A stretch of 64,000 nt of DNA, from NCBI RefSeq assembly GCF_016595505.1, contig NZ_JAENIL010000002.1, positions 62,001 to 126,000 on the forward strand. The letters are read 5' to 3'. The notes under the pieces were generated by a model. The model was given only the letters and a program-made list of their open reading frames with translations. It ran no database searches and had not been told where the DNA came from. Both the position numbers and the translations under genes were made by a program. Source of the DNA: Pelagicoccus mobilis (lineage in GTDB: Bacteria > Verrucomicrobiota > Verrucomicrobiia > Opitutales > Opitutaceae). Shown here in pieces: positions 42,900 to 50,865 of the stretch. Within the stretch, counting starts at the first letter, position 1; each line of letters starts with the position of its first letter.

Positions 42900-44168
42900 A
42901 TGATCTACACGGTCGAGAAATGGATCAAGGAGACTGCCTTTGGCTGCAACATGTGCGGCCAATGCATTCTGAGCCATACCAAGCTCACTTGTCCCATGAA
43001 CTGCCCCAAGGGTCTGCGCAATGGGCCCTGCGGCGGAACCCTCGAAGGCAAATGCGAAGTCATTCCCGAACTCGACTGCGTCTGGACCAACATCGAAAAG
43101 AAGAAAGCCGGCAACAAGGTCTTCAAGCTACACCTCCCCCCCGATCCCCAACTTCTCAATACAGCCAGCTACGTAAACTACCTCAACGGCAAGGACAAAA
43201 AGACGCGTCTCCCGCATGAGTTCTTGGATACAGGCCATATTGAAGCCAACTCCACGCTCTCCCAAAAAATGATGCGAGGCGAATTCGTCGTCACCTTAGA
43301 AATCGCCTCCCCCTTGAAGGAGAAGGGCCTGAGTCGCGTCGAAAAAATCATGCAGCGCGTCGCCGCTCACGTGGATGCCGTCAACACCACTACCAATGCA
43401 GGCGGCATCCCCTCGCTTCACTCGACACGCACCGCCGAAGTCGTCAAAGCCCACGGCGTCGAGGCGATCATCCAGTTCTGCGGTCGCGACCATCGCAAAG
43501 AGGACTTTCTCGCTGAGTTCGACCGAGCCCTCGAAATGGGCTACGCCAACTTCCTCCTGCTGACCGGCGACTGGCTTCCCAACGAAAAACGCGAAGTCAA
43601 TCAACGCACATGGTTTCCTATGGATAGCTCGCAGATGATTCACTTCGTCAACGAACGCCTCGACTCGTATCAGCAATCTCACGACACAACCCCTTTCCTC
43701 GGCTGTGCCTCGAATCCCTTCTCCACACCGATGGACATCAGCGTGAACCGTCTCCACTTCAAACGAAACGCCGGAGCACGCTTCAGCCAAACGCAGGCCA
43801 TCACTCACGTCCCCACCTACGTGGAATGGTACAAACAAGTCCGCGCCGGACGATCAAGCGAACCCAAGCTCACCATCCCGTCGATTCCTCTCGTCGGCAG
43901 CCAACGCGCCTTCGAAGTCCTTTGCCGTCTCCCCGGCGTCTATGTCGACCCATCGCTCCACGCGATAATGGAACAACCCAACTTTCAACGCAAAGCCCTC
44001 GAATGGGCTTTCGAAATCGCCGAAGGCGTCACCGAAGGAGGAGCCGCCGGCGTGCACGCCATGAACTTCGGCATGCCGCCCGAACTGATCGATGAATTCC
44101 TCGTACAGATACGGGAACGCGCCAGCGCCGCTCGCCAACGTGCGTCGGAAACACTCATGAACCTTTAA
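42900..44168 (+). CDS. MetV-MetF fusion: methylenetetrahydrofolate reductase
   Basis: A 422-residue fusion. Residues about 1-90 match the MTHFR_C/MetV family, with many cysteines: 'CNMCGQCILSHTKLTCPMNC', then 'GPCGGTLEGKC', suited to iron-sulfur or zinc binding. Residues about 120-415 are the flavin-dependent TIM-barrel reductase MetF: 'EFVVTLEIASP' at strand one with the conserved Glu, 'AVNTTTNAG', 'FLLLTGDW' and 'QAITHVPTYVEWYKQ'. In acetogens MetV and MetF are separate subunits; here they are joined. Placed 6 bases after the corrinoid fusion and 12 before the methyltransferase gene, it likely oxidises methyl-tetrahydrofolate to methylene-tetrahydrofolate. Direction is inferred from the catabolic neighbours. 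Confidence 0.85.
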   Translation: MIYTVEKWIKETAFGCNMCGQCILSHTKLTCPMNCPKGLRNGPCGGTLEGKCEVIPELDCVWTNIEKKKAGNKVFKLHLPPDPQLLNTASYVNYLNGKDKKTRLPHEFLDTGHIEANSTLSQKMMRGEFVVTLEIASPLKEKGLSRVEKIMQRVAAHVDAVNTTTNAGGIPSLHSTRTAEVVKAHGVEAIIQFCGRDHRKEDFLAEFDRALEMGYANFLLLTGDWLPNEKREVNQRTWFPMDSSQMIHFVNERLDSYQQSHDTTPFLGCASNPFSTPMDISVNRLHFKRNAGARFSQTQAITHVPTYVEWYKQVRAGRSSEPKLTIPSIPLVGSQRAFEVLCRLPGVYVDPSLHAIMEQPNFQRKALEWAFEIAEGVTEGGAAGVHAMNFGMPPELIDEFLVQIRERASAARQRASETLMNL

Positions 44169-44180
44169 ACGAAATTCGTT

Positions 44181-45095
44181 ATGCCCGAAAACAAAGCATC
44201 GACCACCATCATCTCATCTAAGTCGCACCGCGTGCGCATCGCGCCCAATCGCAGAACGGTCGTCATCGGCGAACGTTGCAATGCCCTCGGCTACCGCAAA
44301 GTACGTGAGAGCGTCGCCAACGGAGATTGGAACGAGCTCGTCCAACGAGCCGTCGATCAATACGAGGCCGGAGCGGGTATCATAAATGTGAATATGGTTG
44401 GTCTCGATATTCCCGAAAAAGTGCTGCTTCCCATCGCTGTCGCCGCCATCCGGGCCAAAGTAGATTGCCCCCTCTCCCTCGACTTCGGCGACCCCGAAGC
44501 CCTGGATATCGCCCTCGGAAAGATCGAAGGCCGCAGCCTCATCAATTCCGTTTCCGGCGAACGCGAAAAGATGGATGAGATTTTCCCCATCGCCCAAAAA
44601 CACGGTGCCGCCATGATCGCCATGACCGCGGATGACGACGGCATCCCCTACACGCCGGAAGGTCGCCTCAAGTGCGCCGAAGCCATTCTCAAAGAAGGCG
44701 AGAAATACGGTTTCACCGTCGATGATTTCATATTCGATTGCATCGCAATAGGCGTCGCCACTGATGTGGGAGCCGGCACCTGTACCATGGAAACGATGAA
44801 GCTCATCCGCAAAGAGCTCGGCGCCAACATCACCCTCGGGGCTTCCAACGTCAGCTTCGGTATGCCCAAACGCAAAACCCTCGACGCCTACTATCTCGCC
44901 ATCGCCATCTACAACGGCATGAACGCGCCCCTCACCGACATCACCCACGACGGACTTAAATGGGCCATGCTCGTCGCCGACACCGTCAACGGTACCGACA
45001 AGCTCGGCATGAAGTATATCAAAGCTTCCCGCCAAGAAAAAGCCGCCCGCCTCGCCGCCCAAGAGGAGGCGAAGCAAGTCGCCACTACCGTCTAA
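44181..45095 (+). CDS. Methyltetrahydrofolate:corrinoid methyltransferase (pterin-binding family)
   Basis: A 304-residue TIM-barrel protein of the dihydropteroate synthase/AcsE/MtvA group. Pterin-binding signatures include 'TVVIGERCNALGYRKVRES', 'AGAGIINVNMVGLD', 'PLSLDFGDPEALDIAL', 'SLINSVSGE' and 'DFIFDCIAIGV'. No corrinoid or homocysteine domain is attached, so it acts as a stand-alone transferase. In this operon it most likely moves the methyl group from the corrinoid fusion protein to tetrahydrofolate, feeding the MetF fusion just upstream. The gene is followed by a 227-base gap with a palindromic repeat before the activator gene. Cellular location is the cytoplasm. The direction of transfer is inferred. 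Confidence 0.85.
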   Translation: MPENKASTTIISSKSHRVRIAPNRRTVVIGERCNALGYRKVRESVANGDWNELVQRAVDQYEAGAGIINVNMVGLDIPEKVLLPIAVAAIRAKVDCPLSLDFGDPEALDIALGKIEGRSLINSVSGEREKMDEIFPIAQKHGAAMIAMTADDDGIPYTPEGRLKCAEAILKEGEKYGFTVDDFIFDCIAIGVATDVGAGTCTMETMKLIRKELGANITLGASNVSFGMPKRKTLDAYYLAIAIYNGMNAPLTDITHDGLKWAMLVADTVNGTDKLGMKYIKASRQEKAARLAAQEEAKQVATTV

Positions 45096-45154
45096 TCCTC
45101 ACTTGGGAAACACGCAAACGAACGCATAATAATAGATGAACGGCATCAATTCGT

Positions 45155-45230
45155 AACCGCAGAGGACGCGGAGATCGCCGAGAAAAATCGATCCTAAAAA
45201 CCCTCTGCGTACTCAGCGTTCTCTGCGGTT
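45155..45230. repeat. CCGCAGAG-type dispersed inverted repeat, copy 4
   Basis: AACCGCAGAGGACGCGGAG (45155-45173) faces CTCTGCGTACTCAGCGTTCT and CTGCGGTT (45203-45230). It lies inside the corrinoid gene cluster, between the methyltransferase and the activator gene. It could fold strongly in the mRNA and change the expression ratio of the two parts. Confidence 0.82.
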
Positions 45231-45322
45231 TAGAAATCTTCTAGTTTCACTTTTCGATATAGTATTGCCTCCGAGAATCCAGGTGTAGTCCCGATCTCCA
45301 ATCTTCAATTTCCCAACCCTGA

Positions 45323-47083
45323 ATGCACCAGATTGATATCACAGAACCCTGCACGCTCTCCTCTCATCTAAGAGAGCAACGCATCCCCCTCAAGATGTCC
45401 TGCGGAGGACACGGTTCCTGCAAGACCTGCCGCGTCATGCTCGACGGAGACCCCGTACTCGCCTGCCAAACCGAAGTCGAAAGCGGAACCTACGATATCA
45501 CCGTACCGGATTCAGCCGCCTCCAGCGCCGACATAAAGATAGACTTGAGCGCCATCGAAGATGGGCTCCATTGCGAACAACCGCGCTGGGAACGAAAAAC
45601 GATCACCGTCGCCAATGCGGGAGAACACCCAAACCTCTCCAATCGCCAACGCATCGAAAAAGCCCTCGATGCCTCCCTGCCCCTCTCTCCTCATTTCTTC
45701 AACCACGTTTCCAGCGATGCGTTCGAAGGTCCCATCGCACTCGCCTGTTTCGATGATGAAGCCCAATGGCCTCTCTTGTCCAGTGACGGAAAAAAAGCCT
45801 ACGCCATCGCTGTCGACATCGGCACCACCACTCTCGCCGCCGCATTGATCGACCTCGAAGACCGGTCGTTGATCGATTGCCAAGGCCGTCTCAATGGACA
45901 ATACGCCTACTCGGAAGACCTTGTCGCCCGTATCGCATTTTGCCATACATCTGAGCTCCTCGCCGAAATGCAGGATCTTGTACTCAAGCGCTCACTCATT
46001 CCTCTTCTGAATTCTCTCCTGAAACGAAACGGCGTAGCCAAGGATCAACTACTCACAACCGTCATCTCAGGCAATGCCCCCATGGTTCATATTCTCCTTG
46101 GACTCGACCCCACAGGCATGGGCGGCTGGCCTTTCAACGGAGTCGACTACGCTCCCGCGCCACGCACCGCCACTGACTATCGACTTCCAGGGAAACGGCT
46201 CGAATTCATCCCCTCGCAAAGCGCTTATCTCGGTGGAGATATTATCAGCGGACTCACTCTTATCGATTTCGAAAACCAAGCGGACAACACTCTCTTCGTC
46301 GATCTCGGCACCAATGCGGAAATGGCCCTCAAGAGCGGAGGCCAGCTGCTTTGCACTGCCGTCCCCGCCGGCCCCTCCTTTGAAGGCGGCGGCTTTCCCT
46401 GCGGCATCAGCGCAATTCCCGGAGCGATCGATCACGTATGGAATGAAGGCAGCGAACTCAGATACAGCACCATCGGCGACCAAGACGCCATCGGGATATG
46501 CGGATCCGGCATCATCTCCTTCGTAGCCGCCGCCTTCCGAGCACGCATCCTCAAAAAGAAAGGGCGCTTCGCCCGCCGCCACGAAAAGATTGAAGAACGC
46601 GAATTGCTCGGCGAGACTCATCGCGTGTATCCGTTCAGCGATGACATCTACATCAGCGAGGACGATATCAGCAATTTCCTTCAGGCCAAAGCCGCCGTAT
46701 TCTCCGGAATCATCACCCTCGCCAAATTCGCGGGGCTCGATGTATTCGACATCGAGCAGCTGCACCTCGCAGGAAACTTTGGCGCTCGCATCCACATACA
46801 GGACATCATCGACATCGGACTCATCCCACCTCTCGACTCCGAAAAGGTCCACTCATGCGGCAACACCTCCCTCAAAGGCGCCGTTCGTTACGCGGTCGAT
46901 CGAAAAGCCAAAGTCCGTATCGACTCCCTCATCGACAAACTCGAGTGGATCGAGCTCAACGCCCAAGACTCCTTCCAAGACGATTTCATCAACGCGCTCT
47001 TCATCCCCCATCTCACGCTCGAATTTCCAAAGTCAAAACTTAGCTTCGCCAGCCTCCGTACCTCGGAAATCGAAACCCGCTAA
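45323..47083 (+). CDS. RACo-type ATP-dependent corrinoid activator (2Fe-2S/ASKHA)
   Basis: A 586-residue protein with an N-terminal plant-type 2Fe-2S ferredoxin domain. The cluster ligands are Cys27, Cys33, Cys36 and Cys48 (C-x5-C-x2-C-x11-C in 'CGGHGSCKTCRV...C'). From about residue 150 a DUF4445/ASKHA ATPase follows: 'AIAVDIGTTTLAAALIDL', 'ISGNAPMVHILLGLDP', 'TLFVDLGTNAEMAL' and 'GICGSGIISFVAAAF'. RACo proteins use ATP to drive one-electron reduction of inactive Co(II) to Co(I). Its presence with a corrinoid protein and two methyltransferase domains makes the module self-sufficient. It starts 227 bases after the methyltransferase gene, beyond a palindromic repeat, and is followed 6 bases later by an M23-like gene. 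Confidence 0.9.
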   Translation: MHQIDITEPCTLSSHLREQRIPLKMSCGGHGSCKTCRVMLDGDPVLACQTEVESGTYDITVPDSAASSADIKIDLSAIEDGLHCEQPRWERKTITVANAGEHPNLSNRQRIEKALDASLPLSPHFFNHVSSDAFEGPIALACFDDEAQWPLLSSDGKKAYAIAVDIGTTTLAAALIDLEDRSLIDCQGRLNGQYAYSEDLVARIAFCHTSELLAEMQDLVLKRSLIPLLNSLLKRNGVAKDQLLTTVISGNAPMVHILLGLDPTGMGGWPFNGVDYAPAPRTATDYRLPGKRLEFIPSQSAYLGGDIISGLTLIDFENQADNTLFVDLGTNAEMALKSGGQLLCTAVPAGPSFEGGGFPCGISAIPGAIDHVWNEGSELRYSTIGDQDAIGICGSGIISFVAAAFRARILKKKGRFARRHEKIEERELLGETHRVYPFSDDIYISEDDISNFLQAKAAVFSGIITLAKFAGLDVFDIEQLHLAGNFGARIHIQDIIDIGLIPPLDSEKVHSCGNTSLKGAVRYAVDRKAKVRIDSLIDKLEWIELNAQDSFQDDFINALFIPHLTLEFPKSKLSFASLRTSEIETR

Positions 47084-47089
47084 GCCCGA

Positions 47090-48055
47090 ATGTCCCATCA
47101 ATCAAAGTGCATCGAAGCCACACTCCACGGGCTCATAAGCGAAAGCTTAAGCCGAGGTATCCAAGCCTTTGGACAAGACCGTATCCAAAAATGGGTGATC
47201 CGTCGCGGCATGGAATTCCAAAGTCCCTGGATTTGGTGGGGCGACCCGAATAAAACACGTCAAGAATCCTACGGCGGCGGCCCCCACGAGGGGATTGATT
47301 TCGCGCTAGGAGAGATGAAAGACTCCAAGCGTATCCAAGCCGGCATGGCGGGACTTCAGATCCCCGCCTTCACCGAAGGAACCCTTCACTGGACCTTTCC
47401 TGATCTCGTTGGCGACACCGCAATCGTAGTCAGCGACAAGGCCATCAATGGACAGGCGATTGTTTTCCAATACTCACATATCGAACTCGATGCCCCGCAA
47501 ATCGGCGACCGCCTCAGCCAAGGGGATGCCATCGGCAAAATTGCTCAATCGCAAAATCCCAAATCAATCACAGCCTCACACCTTCACCTATCGGTCGCCC
47601 TCATCGAGCAAAACCTACTTGAACGACCCAATCACGAAGTAGATTTTAACAACTGGCTAGAATGGGAACAATTGGGTCAACTCACCTATTTCGATCCCCT
47701 CGAACTTCTGAGTCCAGAAATCAAAGAGACCCGCTTCGTTCTAGGCCAAAAAGCCAACTCCCCATTTTCGCGCCTAGTCAGCACTGGAGCGACCAAAGAA
47801 ATGCGTCTCGAACTGCGCCGCACCCTGAGCCTCAATTTCCCTGGGGTCCAGGCCCTGAGCAAAAAAACGCTCTCCGAAGCGAGCGCCCATCAAACCAACG
47901 ACAGCCTACTCATAAACAGGAAAAACGGCACCTGGGAAATCCAGCCCAGCCCAAGCCTCGAAGTCCCCTCTCAAACGTGCCTCGAAGGCGACACAGATCA
48001 AAAGCTCGTCGACACTCTCTGCAAGATCGAGACCGCCAACAAAACCTTTGCTTAG
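47090..48055 (+). CDS. M23/LytM-like protein in the corrinoid operon
   Basis: A 321-residue protein whose residues about 60-190 resemble the M23 (LytM) fold: 'YGGGPHEGIDFALGE' supplies a H-x3-D metal-ligand pair, and 'ASHLHLSVAL' the H-x-H motif. In this family these bind zinc and cut peptidoglycan cross-links. There is no signal peptide or membrane segment, which is odd for a wall enzyme. The gene is 6 bases after the corrinoid activator, and reads as the last member of that operon. The C-terminal 130 residues match nothing I recognise. A non-peptidase role linked to the C1 module is possible, but so is chance placement. Confidence 0.55.
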   Translation: MSHQSKCIEATLHGLISESLSRGIQAFGQDRIQKWVIRRGMEFQSPWIWWGDPNKTRQESYGGGPHEGIDFALGEMKDSKRIQAGMAGLQIPAFTEGTLHWTFPDLVGDTAIVVSDKAINGQAIVFQYSHIELDAPQIGDRLSQGDAIGKIAQSQNPKSITASHLHLSVALIEQNLLERPNHEVDFNNWLEWEQLGQLTYFDPLELLSPEIKETRFVLGQKANSPFSRLVSTGATKEMRLELRRTLSLNFPGVQALSKKTLSEASAHQTNDSLLINRKNGTWEIQPSPSLEVPSQTCLEGDTDQKLVDTLCKIETANKTFA

Positions 48056-48089
48056 TCCGATTCCTCAAAGTCGCCCCCACATACTCCGA

Positions 48090-48902
48090 TCAATCAGCCG
48101 CCGCGCTAATCTTGAAATTCTGATAACGCGCCGAGCGGGTAAACATGTGACGCAGACCAATCCGCCCTTCCGTCACCGTCGGCAGATTCGGATTCGTCAT
48201 GTGGCAGTAATAGTCCTGATCCGCATTTTGGATACGCATCAGGATCTCTCGATCCTTTTTGATCACGGTTATTTTATGCGGCACGCCCGTCTCGAACAGT
48301 CCCTCTGGAAAATAGTCCGGCTCTAGATCCGAGCCCTTCAAACCGGTCGCGTTCGGCATGTACCGACGAGCCCGAATGTACTGCGTCGTATCTTCATCAT
48401 TCGGAAACGCCGCGTAGCTGATGTGATAGGTATTCATGTGATCGAAATACATCCGCATCGCCGGAACGCGCCGTAGCTCGCTCCACCCTGTAATGTCTTC
48501 GACAAATGGAGCCTCACCGCTCCCTGTCGCCTGAATATAAAGAATGTTCACGCAATTCGTTTCCGAATCGAGACGCGTGTAGTCGTATTCGATTTTCACA
48601 TCGCCTTCGAAAGACTCCTTTGTCCACAGAACCATGTGGTGAGCATCATTCTTAAACTCCGGCCCCGCCGTCAGCGTCATGCCATCCAAGCTCGTGGTCA
48701 CTTTTCCAACCTCGCCATCAAGAAACCACTGCTGCGTCCAATCTCCCGTACAAGAATCGGAAAAGACCTCTTTCCACGCCTCTGCGGACGCATCTTCAAA
48801 TGCGGTACGTTCAGCGGTCGCCATCGAATCTATTTGTTTCCCACAGCCACACAAAGAAAGGCCAGCCACCATGAGAGTTAAAAGCGTCTCTATTTCTTTC
48901 AT
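48090..48902 (-). CDS. DUF1961-family lipoprotein
   Basis: A 270-residue protein from the ATG at 48902. A signal sequence ends in the lipobox-like 'GLSLCGCGKQ', so it is probably anchored by a lipid at Cys. The mature part is a beta-sandwich of the DUF1961/DUF6250 kind: 'FSDSCTGDWTQQWFLDGEVG', 'FEGDVKIEYDYTRLD', 'YHISYAAFPNDED' and 'GRIGLRHMFTRSARYQNFKI'. This concanavalin-like group is frequent in polysaccharide gene clusters of Verrucomicrobiota and Bacteroidota and may bind or cut glycans. It lies 40 bases downstream of the rhamnose mutarotase gene on the same strand, so a rhamnose-containing glycan is a fair guess for its ligand. Confidence 0.72.
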   Translation of the reverse strand: MKEIETLLTLMVAGLSLCGCGKQIDSMATAERTAFEDASAEAWKEVFSDSCTGDWTQQWFLDGEVGKVTTSLDGMTLTAGPEFKNDAHHMVLWTKESFEGDVKIEYDYTRLDSETNCVNILYIQATGSGEAPFVEDITGWSELRRVPAMRMYFDHMNTYHISYAAFPNDEDTTQYIRARRYMPNATGLKGSDLEPDYFPEGLFETGVPHKITVIKKDREILMRIQNADQDYYCHMTNPNLPTVTEGRIGLRHMFTRSARYQNFKISAAAD

Positions 48903-48941
48903 CGCTATTACGTTCTGCAAAATTCATCAAAGGTCCACTCT

Positions 48942-49256
48942 TCAATCCGCATGAAAAACTTCCTTTAGTGACACGCACACGGGAGAATTGTCAGGATTGG
49001 TATCCATGATATCGGCCATATAAGCCCACCACTTCTTGACGATTTCCGTCTCCGGCAACTGATCGGCAGTGTGATTGTCTGCTAGCTTTTGCACCGCAAA
49101 GAGCGTGAGCGTCTCTTCATCCAAAAATATCGAATAATCGGATACGCCCGCCGCCGACAGCTCCGCCGACAATTCTGGCCAAATCTCATCATGACGCTTC
49201 TTATACTCGTCCTCGAAGCCCGGCTTGAGCTTCATCTTAAATGCGTTTCTTTTCAT
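48942..49256 (-). CDS. rhaM: L-rhamnose mutarotase
   Basis: A 104-residue protein of the expected length for RhaM, which interconverts alpha and beta anomers of L-rhamnose in the cytoplasm. Family features are 'FKMKLKPGFEDEYKKRHDEI' with the catalytic-region His, 'WPELSAELSAAGVSDYSIFL', and 'VKKWWAYMADIM' with the Trp pair near the C-terminus. It is an independent sign that rhamnose is catabolised by this region. It is read with the DUF1961 gene, and an inverted repeat separates it from the sulfatase genes upstream. No rhamnulokinase or rhamnulose-1-phosphate aldolase is present in the window. Confidence 0.93.
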   Translation of the reverse strand: MKRNAFKMKLKPGFEDEYKKRHDEIWPELSAELSAAGVSDYSIFLDEETLTLFAVQKLADNHTADQLPETEIVKKWWAYMADIMDTNPDNSPVCVSLKEVFHAD

Positions 49257-49280
49257 AAAGTCTATCTAGCGTATTTTATA

Positions 49281-49369
49281 AACCACAGAGGACACAGATA
49301 ATGCGATATTGGAGTTGATCATTCCGAAAACAACAACTTCATCTGTGAATATCTGTGTAATCTGTGGTT
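49281..49369. repeat. Dispersed inverted repeat, copy 5 (CCACAGAG variant)
   Basis: AACCACAGAGGACACAGAT (49281-49299) pairs with the right arm ATCTGTGTAATCTGTGGTT (49351-49369), preceded by another ATCTGTGAAT. It uses the A/T-richer word CCACAGAG in place of CCGCAGAG and separates rhaM from the sulfatase gene. Confidence 0.8.
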
Positions 49370-49389
49370 AAAACAACACCCATAATCAG

Positions 49390-50865
49390 TCATTTCCAAA
49401 TAGGTCCGGCATCATTTATCTCAGTAGCCCCTGCGTCCTGTCCAGCAACGATTCCTTCAGACGGCCGCGGCCCTGGATACAACCTTTCATAACTGACTCT
49501 ATCGTGGCGATCCGGCGTCATGTTTTCTAACTCCGGAATAGAATCGCCTGTCCGCTCTTGCCATTCATCCATCATCGCCCGCATGTTCTCCAGCGTTGCG
49601 TTCATTTCCGGGTTCCCGACTAAATTGCGGACTTGCTTCGGATCCTTGGATACATCGAAAAGCAGTTCCTCCGCCCGGTTGACTGAGAATATTTCATCTT
49701 CTTCGGGCCGCAGTTTCCCTGACGGTTTCAAGCGTAGCAGATCCGCGTAACTCGCCTTCGCCGCGTTCACCATCAGGAAGCTGTAGCTTTCAGGCGTAAA
49801 ATCCCGCATGTAAACGAAATCTCCCCAACGAACCATTCGCCCGCAACCAATCTGAGTATGCCAATTGCGCTCACCGAACAAGAGGTCCCGCGTCTGCGTC
49901 TTCGAATCGCGGCAAATAGGAAGAAAACTAACACCTTGAACCCGCGAGGGCGTAGGCAATCCCGCAACCTCCAAAATTGCGGGAGCGATATCGATCGCAC
50001 TCACAAGAGAACCGCTCCGTGCACCCTCTTCAAACTGTCCCTCCGGCCAGTGGACGACTAAAGGCGTCTTCATACCGCCATCATACAAGGAAGTCTTACT
50101 CCGCGGGAAGGGCCGACCATTATCGGCCAACACGATAATCAAGGTATTTTCGTAGACCTCCTGAGTTTTAAGTTCCTCCACGACATCGCCCACGAAACGA
50201 TCGAAACGCCGCACCTCGTCGTAATAGCTCGCCATGTCCGTACGGGCAATCGGCGTATCCGGCACCCCAGCAGGTACCATAACCCTAGAGGGATCATGCG
50301 GCCGTTCTTCCGTATCCGCTTCCCAAGGACGGTGAGCATCTAAGGCGGCAAACCACATGAAAAACGGATTGTCCATGGGCCTCTCCTGAAGATGACGCAC
50401 CCAGTTCGCTGCCCCTGTCGGTTCATCCGGATAGTGAATATCGTCTACCACGTCGAACGCGGGACGGGTCGCCTCTCCCATATGCCACTTTCCGGAGAGC
50501 ACGCTGTAGTAGCCTGCATTCTTCAGAGCTTGAGGAAACATGAACTGCCCTTCCGGCAAAGGCATATGCAACTCCGGAGCGCCTGTATTATGCGGATAAC
50601 GACCCGTAATGATACTGCAACGACTTGGACTGCAGGAACTCGCCGTCACGTACGCATTTTCAAAAAGCAGGCCGCCCTTAGCCAATTGATCGATATGCGG
50701 CGTCTCAACCTGTCCCCCATAACAACTAAAATCAGGAGATACATCATCTCCGATAATCAACACCACGTTAGGCCGCTCTGCCGCGTAGGCTCCAAAGCAG
50801 AGCATCAGCAAGGAAACGATCGAAATACGGCAGCGGTTCACAATGAGTCGCGTTTCCAAATTCAT
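49390..50865 (-). CDS. Secreted arylsulfatase-family sulfatase
   Basis: A 491-residue type I sulfatase with a signal peptide ending near 'FGAYAAE'. The formylglycine motif is 'CSPSRCSIITGR' with the maturable Cys at residue 78 (C-x-P-S-R). Metal ligands are expected at Asp40-Asp41 in 'IIGDDVSPD' and at 'VLADNGRP' later, and 'GKWHMGE' supplies the active-site Lys/His. It should remove sulfate esters from a glycan in the periplasm or outside. Its ATG overlaps the stop codon of the upstream sulfatase by 4 bases (ATGA), so the two are translationally coupled. Substrate position and subfamily cannot be assigned. No formylglycine-generating enzyme gene is in the window. Confidence 0.93.
   Translation of the reverse strand: MNLETRLIVNRCRISIVSLLMLCFGAYAAERPNVVLIIGDDVSPDFSCYGGQVETPHIDQLAKGGLLFENAYVTASSCSPSRCSIITGRYPHNTGAPELHMPLPEGQFMFPQALKNAGYYSVLSGKWHMGEATRPAFDVVDDIHYPDEPTGAANWVRHLQERPMDNPFFMWFAALDAHRPWEADTEERPHDPSRVMVPAGVPDTPIARTDMASYYDEVRRFDRFVGDVVEELKTQEVYENTLIIVLADNGRPFPRSKTSLYDGGMKTPLVVHWPEGQFEEGARSGSLVSAIDIAPAILEVAGLPTPSRVQGVSFLPICRDSKTQTRDLLFGERNWHTQIGCGRMVRWGDFVYMRDFTPESYSFLMVNAAKASYADLLRLKPSGKLRPEEDEIFSVNRAEELLFDVSKDPKQVRNLVGNPEMNATLENMRAMMDEWQERTGDSIPELENMTPDRHDRVSYERLYPGPRPSEGIVAGQDAGATEINDAGPIWK

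Noticed and set aside
44214-45077. Long antisense frame of 287 codons under the methyltransferase gene
   Set aside because: It is a shadow of the codon bias of the real gene on the plus strand, with a repetitive acidic/glycine-rich composition and no recognisable domain.
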